Positions 33,732 to 42,725 of a stretch of 64,000 nucleotides of DNA are shown piece after piece (the first letter of the stretch is position 1; every line of letters starts with the position of its first letter). Source of the DNA: an uncultured Sulfolobales archaeon (GTDB lineage: Archaea; Thermoproteota; Thermoprotei_A; Sulfolobales; NBVN01); contig CALIKV010000031.1 of NCBI GenBank assembly GCA_938017505.1, positions 34,113 to 98,112 of the forward strand. The letters are read 5' to 3'. The translations under genes were made by a program, and so were the position numbers. The notes below the pieces were generated by a model, which saw only the letters and a list, made by a program, of their open reading frames with translations, did not search any database and was not told where the DNA came from.

Positions 33732-35258
33732 ATGGGATCCTCGTTATACAGGATGGCGATGGTGTTCGTCGCCCTCTTCGTAGCCTCGTTTGCAATCATG
33801 GGATTAATTAGAGTTGGTCAGGACGACGTTGGTCGAGAGGTAACAAGTTTATGGCTCAGCGAGAGGGCTTCCTGCACCGGATGCGACGTTAACATAGACT
33901 CGGTGAACATGGTCTTGAGGCAGGCAACGGCACTGACCTTCTTCTTGTTGGTTGTGATCGGAAGCGTTATAAGGATGGAGTGGAGGGTCGGGCTGGCCAT
34001 CCTGGGACTCGTCACTGTGGTCTTCACCGGCGTGGTTCCCCCGGAAGTCCTCGTGAGCAGGTCCGTCGAGTGGAACCTGATACTGTTCCTGATAGGCTCT
34101 ATGACCTTTACGGGCCTCCTGCGTCAGCTGGGAGTGTTCAGGTACATCGCGGTCAACATCGTCAGGGCGACGCGCGGGAGCCCGATCCTGCTCCTCCTGC
34201 TGCTCCTGTCCCTCTCGTTTGTGCTAGCGGCAGCTGTGGACGAGGTCACCAGCATAGTCTATATAGCAGCACTGGTCTTCGAGCTCGCCTCGGTCATGAA
34301 CGTGGACTCGAGGCCCCTGTTGGTGCTGGCCGTCCTGGCCACAAACACGGGCAGTCTGGCCCTACCGATAGGGAACCCCATAGGGGTCTACCTGTTCTTC
34401 AAGGCCGGGCTACCGATGGCGACTTACGTCAGGTATTCCGCGACCCTGGCCCTGTTGTGCCTTGCGGTCCTACTACTCCTAGTCCCTCTCATCGAGAGGG
34501 GCTTGATCGAGAGCATGGGTAAGGGCCTCAGCAAGAGGGCTAGGAGGGTCGAAGCCTTCGTGCGCCACTACTACGCGGAGCTCGAGGATCGCACTCTCGT
34601 CGGCCTGAGGCACGGACTGGTGATGTTCCTTGGGTTCATAGCCATGGTCGCGCTCAACGATCACGTTGCCTCGCTCCTAGGAAGAGCCTTCGGCGAGAGC
34701 GTTGATCCGCACTCCCTTCTAGCCTTTATACCGTACGTCTTCATAGTCTTGAGCATCACGACGGTACGCGTGGAGGACATACCCAAGCACTTGGGTAGGA
34801 GCGTCGACTGGCCCTCGCTGATGTTCTTCATATGCCTTTTCATACTCAGCTACTCGCTAACCTACAGCGGGGCCATGGTCAAGCTGGCCTACGCTCTGCT
34901 CCAGGGGGTCCACAGCACTCTACCGATACTCCTGTTGATGGTCCTCAGCCCGGCCCTCCTCAGTGCAGTCCTAGACAACTTGTCAGTGATCGTCGCGTTC
35001 ACGCCCATAGCGACCCTCATGGAGAGAATCGGGGCGACGAGCTACCTGGTCTACTTCTCACTGCTCTACGGAGGGGTCCTAGGGGGAAACTACACGCCAA
35101 TAGGCTCCACGGCCAACATAATAGCAGTGTCGATGGCTGAGAGGAAGAAGGTTAAAATAGGGTGGGGCATGTGGCTCAGGATAGCGTTAATCCTAACCAC
35201 TGCCCAGACGGCGGTAGCCCTCGCGTGGCTCTACCTGTGCTATACGCTGAGGTTCTAG
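33732..35258 (+). CDS. Second ArsB/NhaD-type transporter
   Basis: 508 residues with about twelve helices, of the same ion transporter superfamily as the gene at 9452 but quite different in sequence. Repeat motifs: AAAVDEVTSIVYIAALVFE with GSLALPIGNPIGVYLFF, and SAVLDNLSVIVAFTPI with GGNYTPIGSTANIIAV, which agrees well with the NhaD/ArsB type. A first loop outside contains CTGC. Codons end in C or G more often than those of most neighbours, and long GC-rich runs occur in all frames, a hint of later acquisition. Confidence 0.88.
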   Translation: MGSSLYRMAMVFVALFVASFAIMGLIRVGQDDVGREVTSLWLSERASCTGCDVNIDSVNMVLRQATALTFFLLVVIGSVIRMEWRVGLAILGLVTVVFTGVVPPEVLVSRSVEWNLILFLIGSMTFTGLLRQLGVFRYIAVNIVRATRGSPILLLLLLLSLSFVLAAAVDEVTSIVYIAALVFELASVMNVDSRPLLVLAVLATNTGSLALPIGNPIGVYLFFKAGLPMATYVRYSATLALLCLAVLLLLVPLIERGLIESMGKGLSKRARRVEAFVRHYYAELEDRTLVGLRHGLVMFLGFIAMVALNDHVASLLGRAFGESVDPHSLLAFIPYVFIVLSITTVRVEDIPKHLGRSVDWPSLMFFICLFILSYSLTYSGAMVKLAYALLQGVHSTLPILLLMVLSPALLSAVLDNLSVIVAFTPIATLMERIGATSYLVYFSLLYGGVLGGNYTPIGSTANIIAVSMAERKKVKIGWGMWLRIALILTTAQTAVALAWLYLCYTLRF

Positions 35259-35409
35259 CCTATGACTACGACCCGACGCCAGAGCCCGTAGTTGGGCCCT
35301 CTCAAGCGACGCAGGTGATCCTGCTGGTAGGGTCGGCTCTGCTGGCGGAGGTACCAGTGCTCGCGGGCACCGTTAGCTGAGATTTCCAAAACTGAACCAG
35401 GGTTTAACT

Positions 35410-35613
35410 TCAAGGTAGCTGTACGTCCTTAAGCTTCTTGCTCGCCTGCTCGCCGCCTATGCCCCAATCGTCCTCGAGGATCTCGTGTATTACCACCCCG
35501 ACGGCGTGCAGCAGTACGCCCAACTCCTCGAAGACCTCGGTGATCTCGACTATGATCTTCCTCTTAGCGCTATCCGATAAACCTTCCTAAACTTATACGT
35601 GGACTAGGGGCAT
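35410..35613 (-). pseudogene. 4-oxalocrotonate tautomerase-like gene with two nonsense codons
   Basis: Read from the ATG at 35613, the frame gives MPLVHV, TAA, V, TAG, then EGLSDSAKRKIIVEITEVFE, HAVGVVIHEI and DDWGIGGEQASKK to a TGA. This is the small tautomerase fold with the catalytic Pro1 (after Met removal), and the IHE..WGIGG end is diagnostic. In the family the two stop positions are commonly aromatic, and TAT or TAC would need one change each. The rest of the frame is intact over 57 codons. The gap 35259-35729 otherwise holds the aor promoter. Confidence 0.78.
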
Positions 35614-35685
35614 GGTCTGACCCCTTACTTCCTCAGTTATGACTTAGGTTTTAAATAGGGAAGACCGGCAGCTTCGTGGGATAGA

Positions 35686-35702
35686 AAAATATAAATTTTA
35701 AG
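35686..35702 (+). promoter_or_regulatory. TATA box and AT-rich promoter of the AOR gene
   Basis: AAAATATAAATTTTAAG is the strongest TATA element of the region, about 26-30 bases before a plausible transcript start near 35720. A GAGGTG ribosome binding site at 35719-35724 precedes the ATG at 35730. Confidence 0.55.
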
Positions 35703-35729
35703 AAACGTACATATTATTGAGGTGTAACT

Positions 35730-37595
35730 ATGGGTTACGTAGGTAAAGTTCTAATAACTGACCTAACTAGAGGTAAGATCTGGTATGAACCTATTCCTGA
35801 CGTTGAGGTTCTAGAGAAGTTTGTCGGCGGTAAGGGCTTGGGGTTGTGGTACTTCTATAAGTACCTCCGTGAGGCGCTAAGGCGTCATGAGAGCATATCG
35901 CCCTTCGATCCACACAACCCGCTGATATTTATGACGGGGCCTCTTACAGGTCTTCCCGTCCCATCCGGTAATAACACGACAGCCGTCACCATAAATGCCG
36001 ATACTGGGTACACGACCGCTGCCTCCCACACTCACGGGTTCTTCGGACCCTTCCTGAAGAAGGCCGGCTTCGACGGCGTCATAGTTGTAGGCGGGTCGAG
36101 GGATCCCGTCTATCTGTGGGTTCATGACGGAGAGGCGGAGTTGAGGGACGCTTCTAAGCTTTGGGGCAGGGACACGCATGAGACAGAAGATCTCATTAAG
36201 AGCGAGCTAGGTCTGAGCCCGGCTGCGGTGAGCGTGGCGGCGATAGGTCCTGCCGGAGAGAATATGTGCGCAGGGGGTGGCATCTGGAACGATAAACATC
36301 ACTCCTTCTCACACTCAGGCGTCGGTGCTGTGATGGGTTCCAAGAGGCTTAAAGCGATCGCCGTCCACGGCGAGGGCGAGGTTCCCGTTAAGGATCCCGA
36401 GAAGTTGAAAGAGGTTGCAAGGTTGTGGAATGAGAACCTTTGGAAAAGCGACGTGGTGAACGCCCTTGCGAAGGGCGGCCTACCCCGCAGTGAGTATACG
36501 TACACGAAGCAGAACTACCTAGTCTCCGACAAGAACTTCTCAGACGTCAGCTCGCCGGAGTTCGCTAAGGGCATGTCTAAGTTTAAGTACACGCCAAAGG
36601 CTTGCTTCGCCTGCCCCATAGCGTGCTCCTACGAGGTTGAGGTCACTGAGGGTCCATATAAAGGGACGGTCGCCACGCCCGCCGGCGGTGGTGAGAACTT
36701 AGAGGGCGTGTCCTCCCTGCTCGGGATCTATGAGCCCGGTGCGACATTTCATTTGATAGAGCTCGCGGACAGGCTGGGGGTTGAGACCAGCACGATAGGC
36801 TCCGCGATAGCCGTCTTGATAGAGGCCTACCTGAAGGGTAGGGTGAGTAAGGAGGAGCTAGAAGGACTCGAGCTGAGGTGGGGCGACCCCAAGCTAGTTG
36901 AGGAGCTCTTGATTAAGGCGGCGAGGAAGGAGGGTTTCATAGGGCGCCTCCTCTCTCTGGGTCCAAAGAGAGTCGCTGAAGCCATAGGGGCTGAGGACTT
37001 GGCAGTTCACGTGAAGGGGACGGGGATAAACCTCCACGACTGGCGGGTCACGTGGGGCATACTGTTCGGCCAGCTGGTGGGTGGCGGGTACAGCTGGCCT
37101 GCCCCAGCAGTGGATGCGTGGGCGACGGAGCCAGACATCGGCTACCCAACGTATCAGGACCCCTTCGACTGGAAGTTGAAGCCCAAGGCCGTGAGAGACA
37201 CTCAACTCAAGAAGAACTGGGTGGACAGCATAGGGATATGCTGGTTCGCTGACTGGGGCGTGCCCGGCGCCCTGGAGTTCGAGGCGAAGTCAATAGAGGC
37301 CGTGACGGGAATGAAGTTCACTAAGGAGAAAGCGCTTGAGGTCGGTGAGAGAGTCGTAAACTTCGAGAGGGTCCTCAACGTCAAGCTCGGACTAAAGCCT
37401 GAAGATGACGTAACCGACGTAGGACCGAGGTTCCTTGAGCCTCCAGTGGCCGGTCCCGCCAAAGACAAGGACATCAGGAAATACGTCAAATGGATGGTTA
37501 AGGAGTATTACAGGCTCATGGGCTGGAGCGAGAAGACTGGAATGCCTTACCGTGAGACGTTTGAGAGACTAGGCCTGAAGGAGTTACTTGAGTGA
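35730..37595 (+). CDS. aor: Aldehyde ferredoxin oxidoreductase family, tungsten enzyme
   Basis: 621 residues. Begins MGYVGKVLITDLTRGKIWYE, the standard AOR start, with FVGGKGLGLWYFY and the pterin-contact ASHTHGFFGPFLKKAG. The cluster ligands are CFACPIACSYEVEV (C-x2-C-x3-C) near residue 293 plus the distant Cys in IGICWFADWG near 505. It oxidises aldehydes (or related compounds) and reduces ferredoxin using tungstopterin. Which subfamily (AOR, FOR, GAPOR, WOR) cannot be fixed by eye. Single gene with its own strong promoter; a CTTTTTCCC run at 37624 may end it. Confidence 0.93.
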   Translation: MGYVGKVLITDLTRGKIWYEPIPDVEVLEKFVGGKGLGLWYFYKYLREALRRHESISPFDPHNPLIFMTGPLTGLPVPSGNNTTAVTINADTGYTTAASHTHGFFGPFLKKAGFDGVIVVGGSRDPVYLWVHDGEAELRDASKLWGRDTHETEDLIKSELGLSPAAVSVAAIGPAGENMCAGGGIWNDKHHSFSHSGVGAVMGSKRLKAIAVHGEGEVPVKDPEKLKEVARLWNENLWKSDVVNALAKGGLPRSEYTYTKQNYLVSDKNFSDVSSPEFAKGMSKFKYTPKACFACPIACSYEVEVTEGPYKGTVATPAGGGENLEGVSSLLGIYEPGATFHLIELADRLGVETSTIGSAIAVLIEAYLKGRVSKEELEGLELRWGDPKLVEELLIKAARKEGFIGRLLSLGPKRVAEAIGAEDLAVHVKGTGINLHDWRVTWGILFGQLVGGGYSWPAPAVDAWATEPDIGYPTYQDPFDWKLKPKAVRDTQLKKNWVDSIGICWFADWGVPGALEFEAKSIEAVTGMKFTKEKALEVGERVVNFERVLNVKLGLKPEDDVTDVGPRFLEPPVAGPAKDKDIRKYVKWMVKEYYRLMGWSEKTGMPYRETFERLGLKELLE

Positions 37596-37789
37596 CGGGT
37601 TGAAGTCCCCATCAATACCACACCTCTTTTTCCCTAACAAATGGGTTCGTCGGCAGTTCCTGAGGAACACGGCACGCTCTCGACCAGGAAGTACGAGGCT
37701 AGACCGAAGACTGCGCTGAAGACCGTCAAGCAGGAGCCGAGGACCAGGTTATTGTCAACTACGAACGGTCACCGCTCTCAAGACTGTTC

Positions 37790-38085
37790 TCAGACCTCCC
37801 CGTGCTTCAGCACTATGCCGTCTATCATGCCTACGGTTCTCTTGTTCAGCGCCACCACGACCCTGTAGGCAACTCCCTCGTGCTCGCTGTTGGTTGCTCC
37901 CTATTATTACGGTCCCACCCTCCTCGGTCGTAAGGTTTGTCGGGGTAACCGTAGGCCTACCAGAGGGCCCCAGGATGTAGAACTCCGCGAACCTCCTCCC
38001 AACGCGGGGGCTGACGACTATTAGACCGTTGTCGTGACGAGCGCCGCTAGAGGGAGGGGTAGGACGCAGGTTAGCGCTCTTCTAG
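37790..38085 (-). pseudogene. DUF1616 family membrane protein remnant
   Basis: Three pieces in different frames on the minus strand. First, RRALTCVLPLPLAALVTTTV (a membrane helix, about 38070-38010); then VVSPRVGRRFAEFYILGPSG and PTVTPTNLTTEEGGTVIIG; then, after a second shift near 37895, EHEGVAYRVVVALNKRTVGM to HGEV and a stop. The FAEFYILGP, YPxNLT, GTVIIG and YRV order matches archaeal DUF1616 proteins. At least two frameshifts and a missing N-terminal half show it is dead. The remaining gap 37596-37789 has no gene. Confidence 0.6.
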
Positions 38086-38156
38086 GTCTCGTCGTACCGG
38101 TCTGAGGGCTCACGCATTGCCTCACGCGCAGGCTCGGGAGGATCCCACATTCCTGA

Positions 38157-38612
38157 TCAGCCGTAGAGCCTCAGCATCGGCGGGTTGTTCAAGTAGGCTA
38201 TGCCGAGGCATAGGACCTTCTTGGCGTTGAACGGGACTTCCTCTAGGGACCCTAAACTCCTCCTGACGAACTCTATCGCTCCGTAGAACAGCGCCCTGCC
38301 TCTGAGACCAGCCAGCTCTATCCTCAGGAACGCATCGGACAGTATCTGGGCGAGAGTACGGGACCTGACGAGCCTGACCAGCCTCCTGCAGACCAACAGC
38401 AGGGCCTTGGTCTCGGGCGCGAGCCTCCTCCAGACCCCAAGCCTCAAAGCCTTCCTGACGTACTTTATGACAACCTCACTTGTGATGTCCCTGGGCACGA
38501 GCAAACTGGAGATGGCATCACGGATATTGCTCTCTAGGTCCTCGTTCAAGTAAGGTTCGGGATCTGGAAGGAGGTACATGAGGATCTCTGTGTTATATTC
38601 AGCAATGCACAT
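38157..38612 (-). CDS. Uncharacterised helical protein
   Basis: 151 residues, all helical, with hydrophobic-basic segments (ETKALLLVCRRLVRLVRSR, ILSDAFLRIELAGLRGRALFY, SLEEVPFNAKKVLCLGI). ATG start; an AAGCTTAAATG element lies right upstream. No family is recognised. It is just upstream of the DUF1616 remnant on the same strand and may once have formed an operon with it. High GC codon use like other genes between 33.7 and 38.6 kb. Confidence 0.55.
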   Translation of the reverse strand: MCIAEYNTEILMYLLPDPEPYLNEDLESNIRDAISSLLVPRDITSEVVIKYVRKALRLGVWRRLAPETKALLLVCRRLVRLVRSRTLAQILSDAFLRIELAGLRGRALFYGAIEFVRRSLGSLEEVPFNAKKVLCLGIAYLNNPPMLRLYG

Positions 38613-38794
38613 TTAAGCTTTTCACGTGAAAGCGTTCCGAGACTGGTTACCGCACGCGCATCGTGTCAGTGACCGTTCGTTCTAAACACGTTGACGTCCT
38701 GGGGGAGTGGCGATCGCTCTGCAGTCGACCGCTTGTTATAGTTATATGCTTATTTTGGTGGTGGTCTTAAGAGAGGTTCTTAGGTGTTGACCAG

Positions 38795-40156
38795 GTGAAT
38801 GACAAGGACTGGGTCTTAAGAGAGTCCATCGTCAAGGTTATGATTAAGCTGGGTCTCCCCATAGGGGTCATGCAGGTGCTTCAGGTGATCTACAATATAA
38901 CGGATATGTTCTGGCTTGGGAGGCTTGGGAGGGAGGCTCTGGCGGCGGTCAACGCGACCTGGCCTGTGGTCTTCCTGATAGTCGCTGGCTTAGTGGGGAT
39001 TCTTCAGGCAGGCATTTCTCTAGTGTCTCAGTACTGGGGCGCTAAGGATTACGGGTCTTCTATGAAAGCTGCTGGTCAGGTGTTTTTAATAGTCTTCCTG
39101 ACCGGGTTGCCGGTCAGCGTAGTAGCTTATGTGGTGATACCTCACGTCATGCAGCTCATAGGGGTTCCACAGGAGGTCATACCTGGTGCTGTGACCTATG
39201 GAAGGATATTCGCCCTGGGCTTCGTAATCTTCGGTTTGATGGATGCCACGGTGTCGGTATTCAGCGCAGTGGGAGACACTATGACCCCTATGAAGATCAG
39301 GCTCTTCGGAGTGCTTCTCAACGTCGTCCTAGACCCCGTGTTCATCTTCGGCTTAGGTCCCATAGAGCCCCTTGGGATCGCTGGAGCAGCCATAGCGACT
39401 CTCCTGAGCGACTTGCTTGCGTCCTTGCTAGCCCTGCGCATCCTAACGAGGGGGATTAGGGGTGAGAAACTCACGTTAACTCACCTAAAACCGCAGACGC
39501 ACTTACTTAAAAAGTTAGTTAAGATAGGGCTACCGCTCTCTATCTCATCGATCGGTGAGGCAGGAGGCTTCACCCTCTTAACAGCGATCATAAGCATGAT
39601 GGGCAGCGCCGCGCTAGCCTCCTGGGGGATCGGAGACAGGCCGCTGGGGCTGCTCGACGTGTTCATAGCCAGCCTCTTGGGGGCAACGTCAACGATAGTG
39701 GGCCAGAGCCTAGGGGCTGAGATGTACGATAGAGCTAGAGAAACCGCTCTCAAGACCGTTCTTTACGGCGCATTAACAGCGGCAGCGGGCGTAAGCGTCT
39801 ACGTGCTGTTGAGACGCGAGATAGTCTCACTCTTCGCTCATTCAGACGCCGAGGTCATTCAACACGCCGCCGATTTCTTGCTGTACATGGGACCCTCGAT
39901 AATATTCTTCGTGATGTTGAGGTCAGCGTTCTCGATAGCCAGCGGATCCGGACACACGAAACCAGTCATGTTCTTAAGTCTGTTCAGGCTATGGGTTCTT
40001 AGGAACGCTCTCGCCTACCTCTTCGGCCCAGGGCCTCTGGGGATGGGGGTGAAGGGACTCTGGATCGGCATGTCGATAAGCAACTTTGTGACCGGGATAC
40101 TGGCACTTGCCTGGATACTAAGGGGGAGTTGGCTTAAGCCTGTGATCAAGGCGTGA
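38795..40156 (+). CDS. MATE family efflux transporter
   Basis: Twelve-helix multidrug and toxin exporter of 453 residues in two repeated halves. The typical starts of both halves are seen: IGVMQVLQVIYNITDMFWLG, and IGLPLSISSIGEAGGFTLLT after residue 250. WPVVFLIVAGLVGILQAGIS and ATSTIVGQSLGAEMYDRARE are strongly family-like. Drives export by proton or sodium antiport; substrates unknown. GTG start at 38795 after CCAGG; TATA-like TATAGTTATATGC at 38736-38748. Confidence 0.93.
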   Translation: MNDKDWVLRESIVKVMIKLGLPIGVMQVLQVIYNITDMFWLGRLGREALAAVNATWPVVFLIVAGLVGILQAGISLVSQYWGAKDYGSSMKAAGQVFLIVFLTGLPVSVVAYVVIPHVMQLIGVPQEVIPGAVTYGRIFALGFVIFGLMDATVSVFSAVGDTMTPMKIRLFGVLLNVVLDPVFIFGLGPIEPLGIAGAAIATLLSDLLASLLALRILTRGIRGEKLTLTHLKPQTHLLKKLVKIGLPLSISSIGEAGGFTLLTAIISMMGSAALASWGIGDRPLGLLDVFIASLLGATSTIVGQSLGAEMYDRARETALKTVLYGALTAAAGVSVYVLLRREIVSLFAHSDAEVIQHAADFLLYMGPSIIFFVMLRSAFSIASGSGHTKPVMFLSLFRLWVLRNALAYLFGPGPLGMGVKGLWIGMSISNFVTGILALAWILRGSWLKPVIKA

Positions 40157-40204
40157 ACCTGTCAGACCGGCAATCACCAATTCGCGGCGAAAGCTTTCCT
40201 TGCC

Positions 40205-40232
40205 TAGGTCTTCCCCCTCCTGTCATGGAGGG
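40205..40232 (-). repeat. Hairpin, possible IS200/IS605 end scar
   Basis: Minus strand reads a perfect 6-bp stem CCCTCC-ATGACA-GGAGGG followed by GGAAGACCTAGG. A similar stem plus GAAGACCTGG is found at 28228-28262. Stem-loops followed by such short motifs occur at the right ends of TnpB-bearing elements. The surrounding gap 40157-40370 has no gene; the hairpin could instead end the MATE transcript. Confidence 0.35.
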
Positions 40233-40370
40233 CTGTATCGGTGACGCACATCGTGAAGGCGCTTCAACCTGATGAAGAGGTCAGGGCGTTAATCATCAAG
40301 CCTCTGCCACGAACCAAGCGTCTGGCTTGACGAAGACTAAAACTCTTCAACGTGGTTGATCAATCGCTGT

Positions 40371-42725
40371 TTAAAGAAGCCTTGCGATGAAATCCTTGTA
40401 GCTCTGGAAGTCCACGTCCTCACTACCTGAGGAGCATCCCTCATAGCTCACGGTCGTTTCGTTCCTCACAACGTCTATAGAGAGCTTTATCCTACAGTCC
40501 CCGGCCTCCATGAGTTTTTCATCATGTGTTACGAGTATCACTTGACTCACTCCAGTCTCGCTTTTTATGTTGTTCATCAACTCCCTGAGCTTGTCCACTC
40601 TCTCAGGGCTGAATCCTATGGTGGGCTCGTCCATTATCATTGTGGAGTCTCTCAACTCGGCGTTTAACGCTCTAACAACTTTGTTTAAGGCCAGTCTATA
40701 CGCGAGTCCTAGCGCAGTCAGTTGCGCCCCGCTGGGTTGCGTTATCTCAGCTTCGTTGCCGCTCACCCTGACCTTCACCACAGGACTGAAGTCCGTTTTC
40801 ACTGAGGCCTCAACGACTTCCTGATCCTCAAGGAGTTTAGTGAAGTATTCCTGGAAGTAACTCCCGAAGACTTCATAGGCCATGACTCTCACTCTACGCT
40901 CTATCGATTCAACCACCCCGTAGAGACTCTCGTTGAGGAAACTCCTGAACCTGCTCAACGCCTCCTTACGCCTCTCCAACCCCTTCAACTCCTCAAACTC
41001 CTTGAAGTACTCGGCCAGGTCATCCTCTAAACGCTTTATCTGTTGCTCTACCTCACCTAACCGCCTGTGCAGACTGACTTCTTCCTCACGCACCATGTTT
41101 AAGGAATCGTTAAGCCTCCTAAACTCGTCGTCAAGACCCTTACGTTCGTCAATCAACTTCTCCTTACTAGCTCGTAGTTCGACCTCCCTAGAGACCTCCG
41201 CCCTTAGCTTGAGGACATCCTCGTAGAGCTCGGAAGCCTCCATCAACTCGTTAACAACGCTTTCAACAGTCCTCAATTCCTCCTGAAGGCTTCGCTGCCT
41301 GTTAAGCAGGCTTGACCTGAGCTTCTTGAGCTCCTCTCTCCTGGCACTCAATTCGTTAACCCTGTTACTCAGCTCCTCCAAGGACCTCCTGCTAGCGTTA
41401 AGCCTTTCCGCTAGAAGCTTCGCCTTTAAGTCCTCCTCATCTACCTCGTGCTCTATCTCCTGAAGGAGGAGAACGCCGTGCTCATGTGATATCGGTTGCC
41501 TACAAGTCGGACACATCCCTTGCTCCACCATTCGCCTAGTCTCCTCCCGCCTCCTGAGCAAATCCCCTTTACGGGACTCAAGGCTCTTGGCCTCGGCCTC
41601 CAGTCTCGCTATCTCTGCCGTGAGCGAGCGCTCATCCCTGCTCAGTTTCTCCAACTCGGCCTCATCCTGATCCACGCTTAAGTCGAGGCTCCTGAGCTCC
41701 TCGTCTAGAGATGAGAGCTCCCTGCTCAACTCATCCCTACGGTCATTGAGGCTAGCGAGCAACTCAACCATTCCCTCAGGACTCCGCACATCGTACCTAC
41801 CTAGAACCTCGCCTAACGCAGTCTCCATATCCCTTAGTTCGCTCTCCTTGCTCTTGAGGATTTTAAGCTCCATCTCTAGCTCACCTACTTCACGGTTAAG
41901 CAGATCTACCTTAGCTCGTAAATCGCTCATCGCTGCCTCGAGGGATTCCCTACGCCTACCCAGAGCCTCCAACTTCGCGCCTAACTCCTCGCGTTCCTGC
42001 TTCAGCCTCTCTACCTCCCTCTTCATCTCATCAGGGTTCATGTCCTCCAGCCTGGCTCTACGCTGATTGATGTCCCTCTCCAACAAATCCAACTCCCTGC
42101 CGAACGCGGATGACCTGCCCTTAGCGAGTTTCTCGATGTTTCGTAGGGATATCACGTACTTGTCGATCCCTAAGGCCCTATCGACCAGTTCCCTTCTCTG
42201 AACCTCATCGATGGCCAGTACCTGATATATGTTGAACTGCGGCACGTAAATCACGTTATGAAATATCGACAGCTTCCTGCTTTCCTTGGATGCCTCGTGA
42301 AGGCCTAGCTCATCGAGAACCCGCTTCCTGAGGTCCAGCGATCTGTAGGTGTTGGACTTCTTAAGTCTGAGCTCCTGATCGCCTACCTCGTAAACAGTTA
42401 GCCTGCCGCCCTCATCGCTGTGTCCTTTGAGGTTCCTCTCAACCAGCAATAACTTCCCCCCATGCTCCAGCAAGACCTTCACAATGCCTGAGGAACTCCC
42501 CACCCTGAGGAGGTCTTCCCCCCTCGGGTTGATAAAGCCCTCGACGAGGTCCGACCCTCTTTGCCCTGGAGGTTGACCGAAGAGCGCGAAGTTGATGCCT
42601 AACAGTATTGAGGTCTTCCCAGAGCCGTTGTCTCCGTAGATGACTGTAACTCCTGAACGCGGGAACACGATGGTCTTGTCCACGTAACTTCTTATGTTCT
42701 TCAGCCTAACCCCCAGTATCCTCAC
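40371..42725 (-). CDS. rad50: DNA double-strand break repair ATPase Rad50
   Basis: 784 residues. Walker A YGDNGSGKTSIL is near residue 31, long coiled coils run from about 180 to 630, the zinc hook MCPTCRQPISHEH lies near 400, and Walker B TMIMDEPTIGF near 705. The ABC signature reads QPSGAQLTALGLA where LSGGE is usual. With Mre11 it tethers and processes DNA ends. Its GTG start overlaps the herA stop by 20 bases; it is the last gene of the mre11-nurA-herA-rad50 operon. Confidence 0.97.
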   Translation of the reverse strand: MRILGVRLKNIRSYVDKTIVFPRSGVTVIYGDNGSGKTSILLGINFALFGQPPGQRGSDLVEGFINPRGEDLLRVGSSSGIVKVLLEHGGKLLLVERNLKGHSDEGGRLTVYEVGDQELRLKKSNTYRSLDLRKRVLDELGLHEASKESRKLSIFHNVIYVPQFNIYQVLAIDEVQRRELVDRALGIDKYVISLRNIEKLAKGRSSAFGRELDLLERDINQRRARLEDMNPDEMKREVERLKQEREELGAKLEALGRRRESLEAAMSDLRAKVDLLNREVGELEMELKILKSKESELRDMETALGEVLGRYDVRSPEGMVELLASLNDRRDELSRELSSLDEELRSLDLSVDQDEAELEKLSRDERSLTAEIARLEAEAKSLESRKGDLLRRREETRRMVEQGMCPTCRQPISHEHGVLLLQEIEHEVDEEDLKAKLLAERLNASRRSLEELSNRVNELSARREELKKLRSSLLNRQRSLQEELRTVESVVNELMEASELYEDVLKLRAEVSREVELRASKEKLIDERKGLDDEFRRLNDSLNMVREEEVSLHRRLGEVEQQIKRLEDDLAEYFKEFEELKGLERRKEALSRFRSFLNESLYGVVESIERRVRVMAYEVFGSYFQEYFTKLLEDQEVVEASVKTDFSPVVKVRVSGNEAEITQPSGAQLTALGLAYRLALNKVVRALNAELRDSTMIMDEPTIGFSPERVDKLRELMNNIKSETGVSQVILVTHDEKLMEAGDCRIKLSIDVVRNETTVSYEGCSSGSEDVDFQSYKDFIARLL

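Noticed and set aside
33980..34522. 180-codon plus-strand frame inside the 33.7 kb transporter
   Set aside because: Arg/Gly/Pro-rich composition typical of an off-frame reading of GC-rich coding DNA; the transporter frame has clear family motifs.
35730..37595. AOR Cys pattern considered as evidence for a specific subfamily (GAPOR or WOR)
   Set aside because: The C-x2-C-x3-C plus distal Cys pattern is shared by all AOR subfamilies, so no subfamily claim can be supported without an alignment.
37641..37868. 75-codon plus-strand frame after AOR
   Set aside because: It overlaps the DUF1616 relic on the opposite strand, is Ser/Thr/Arg-rich without pattern, and lacks a ribosome binding site.
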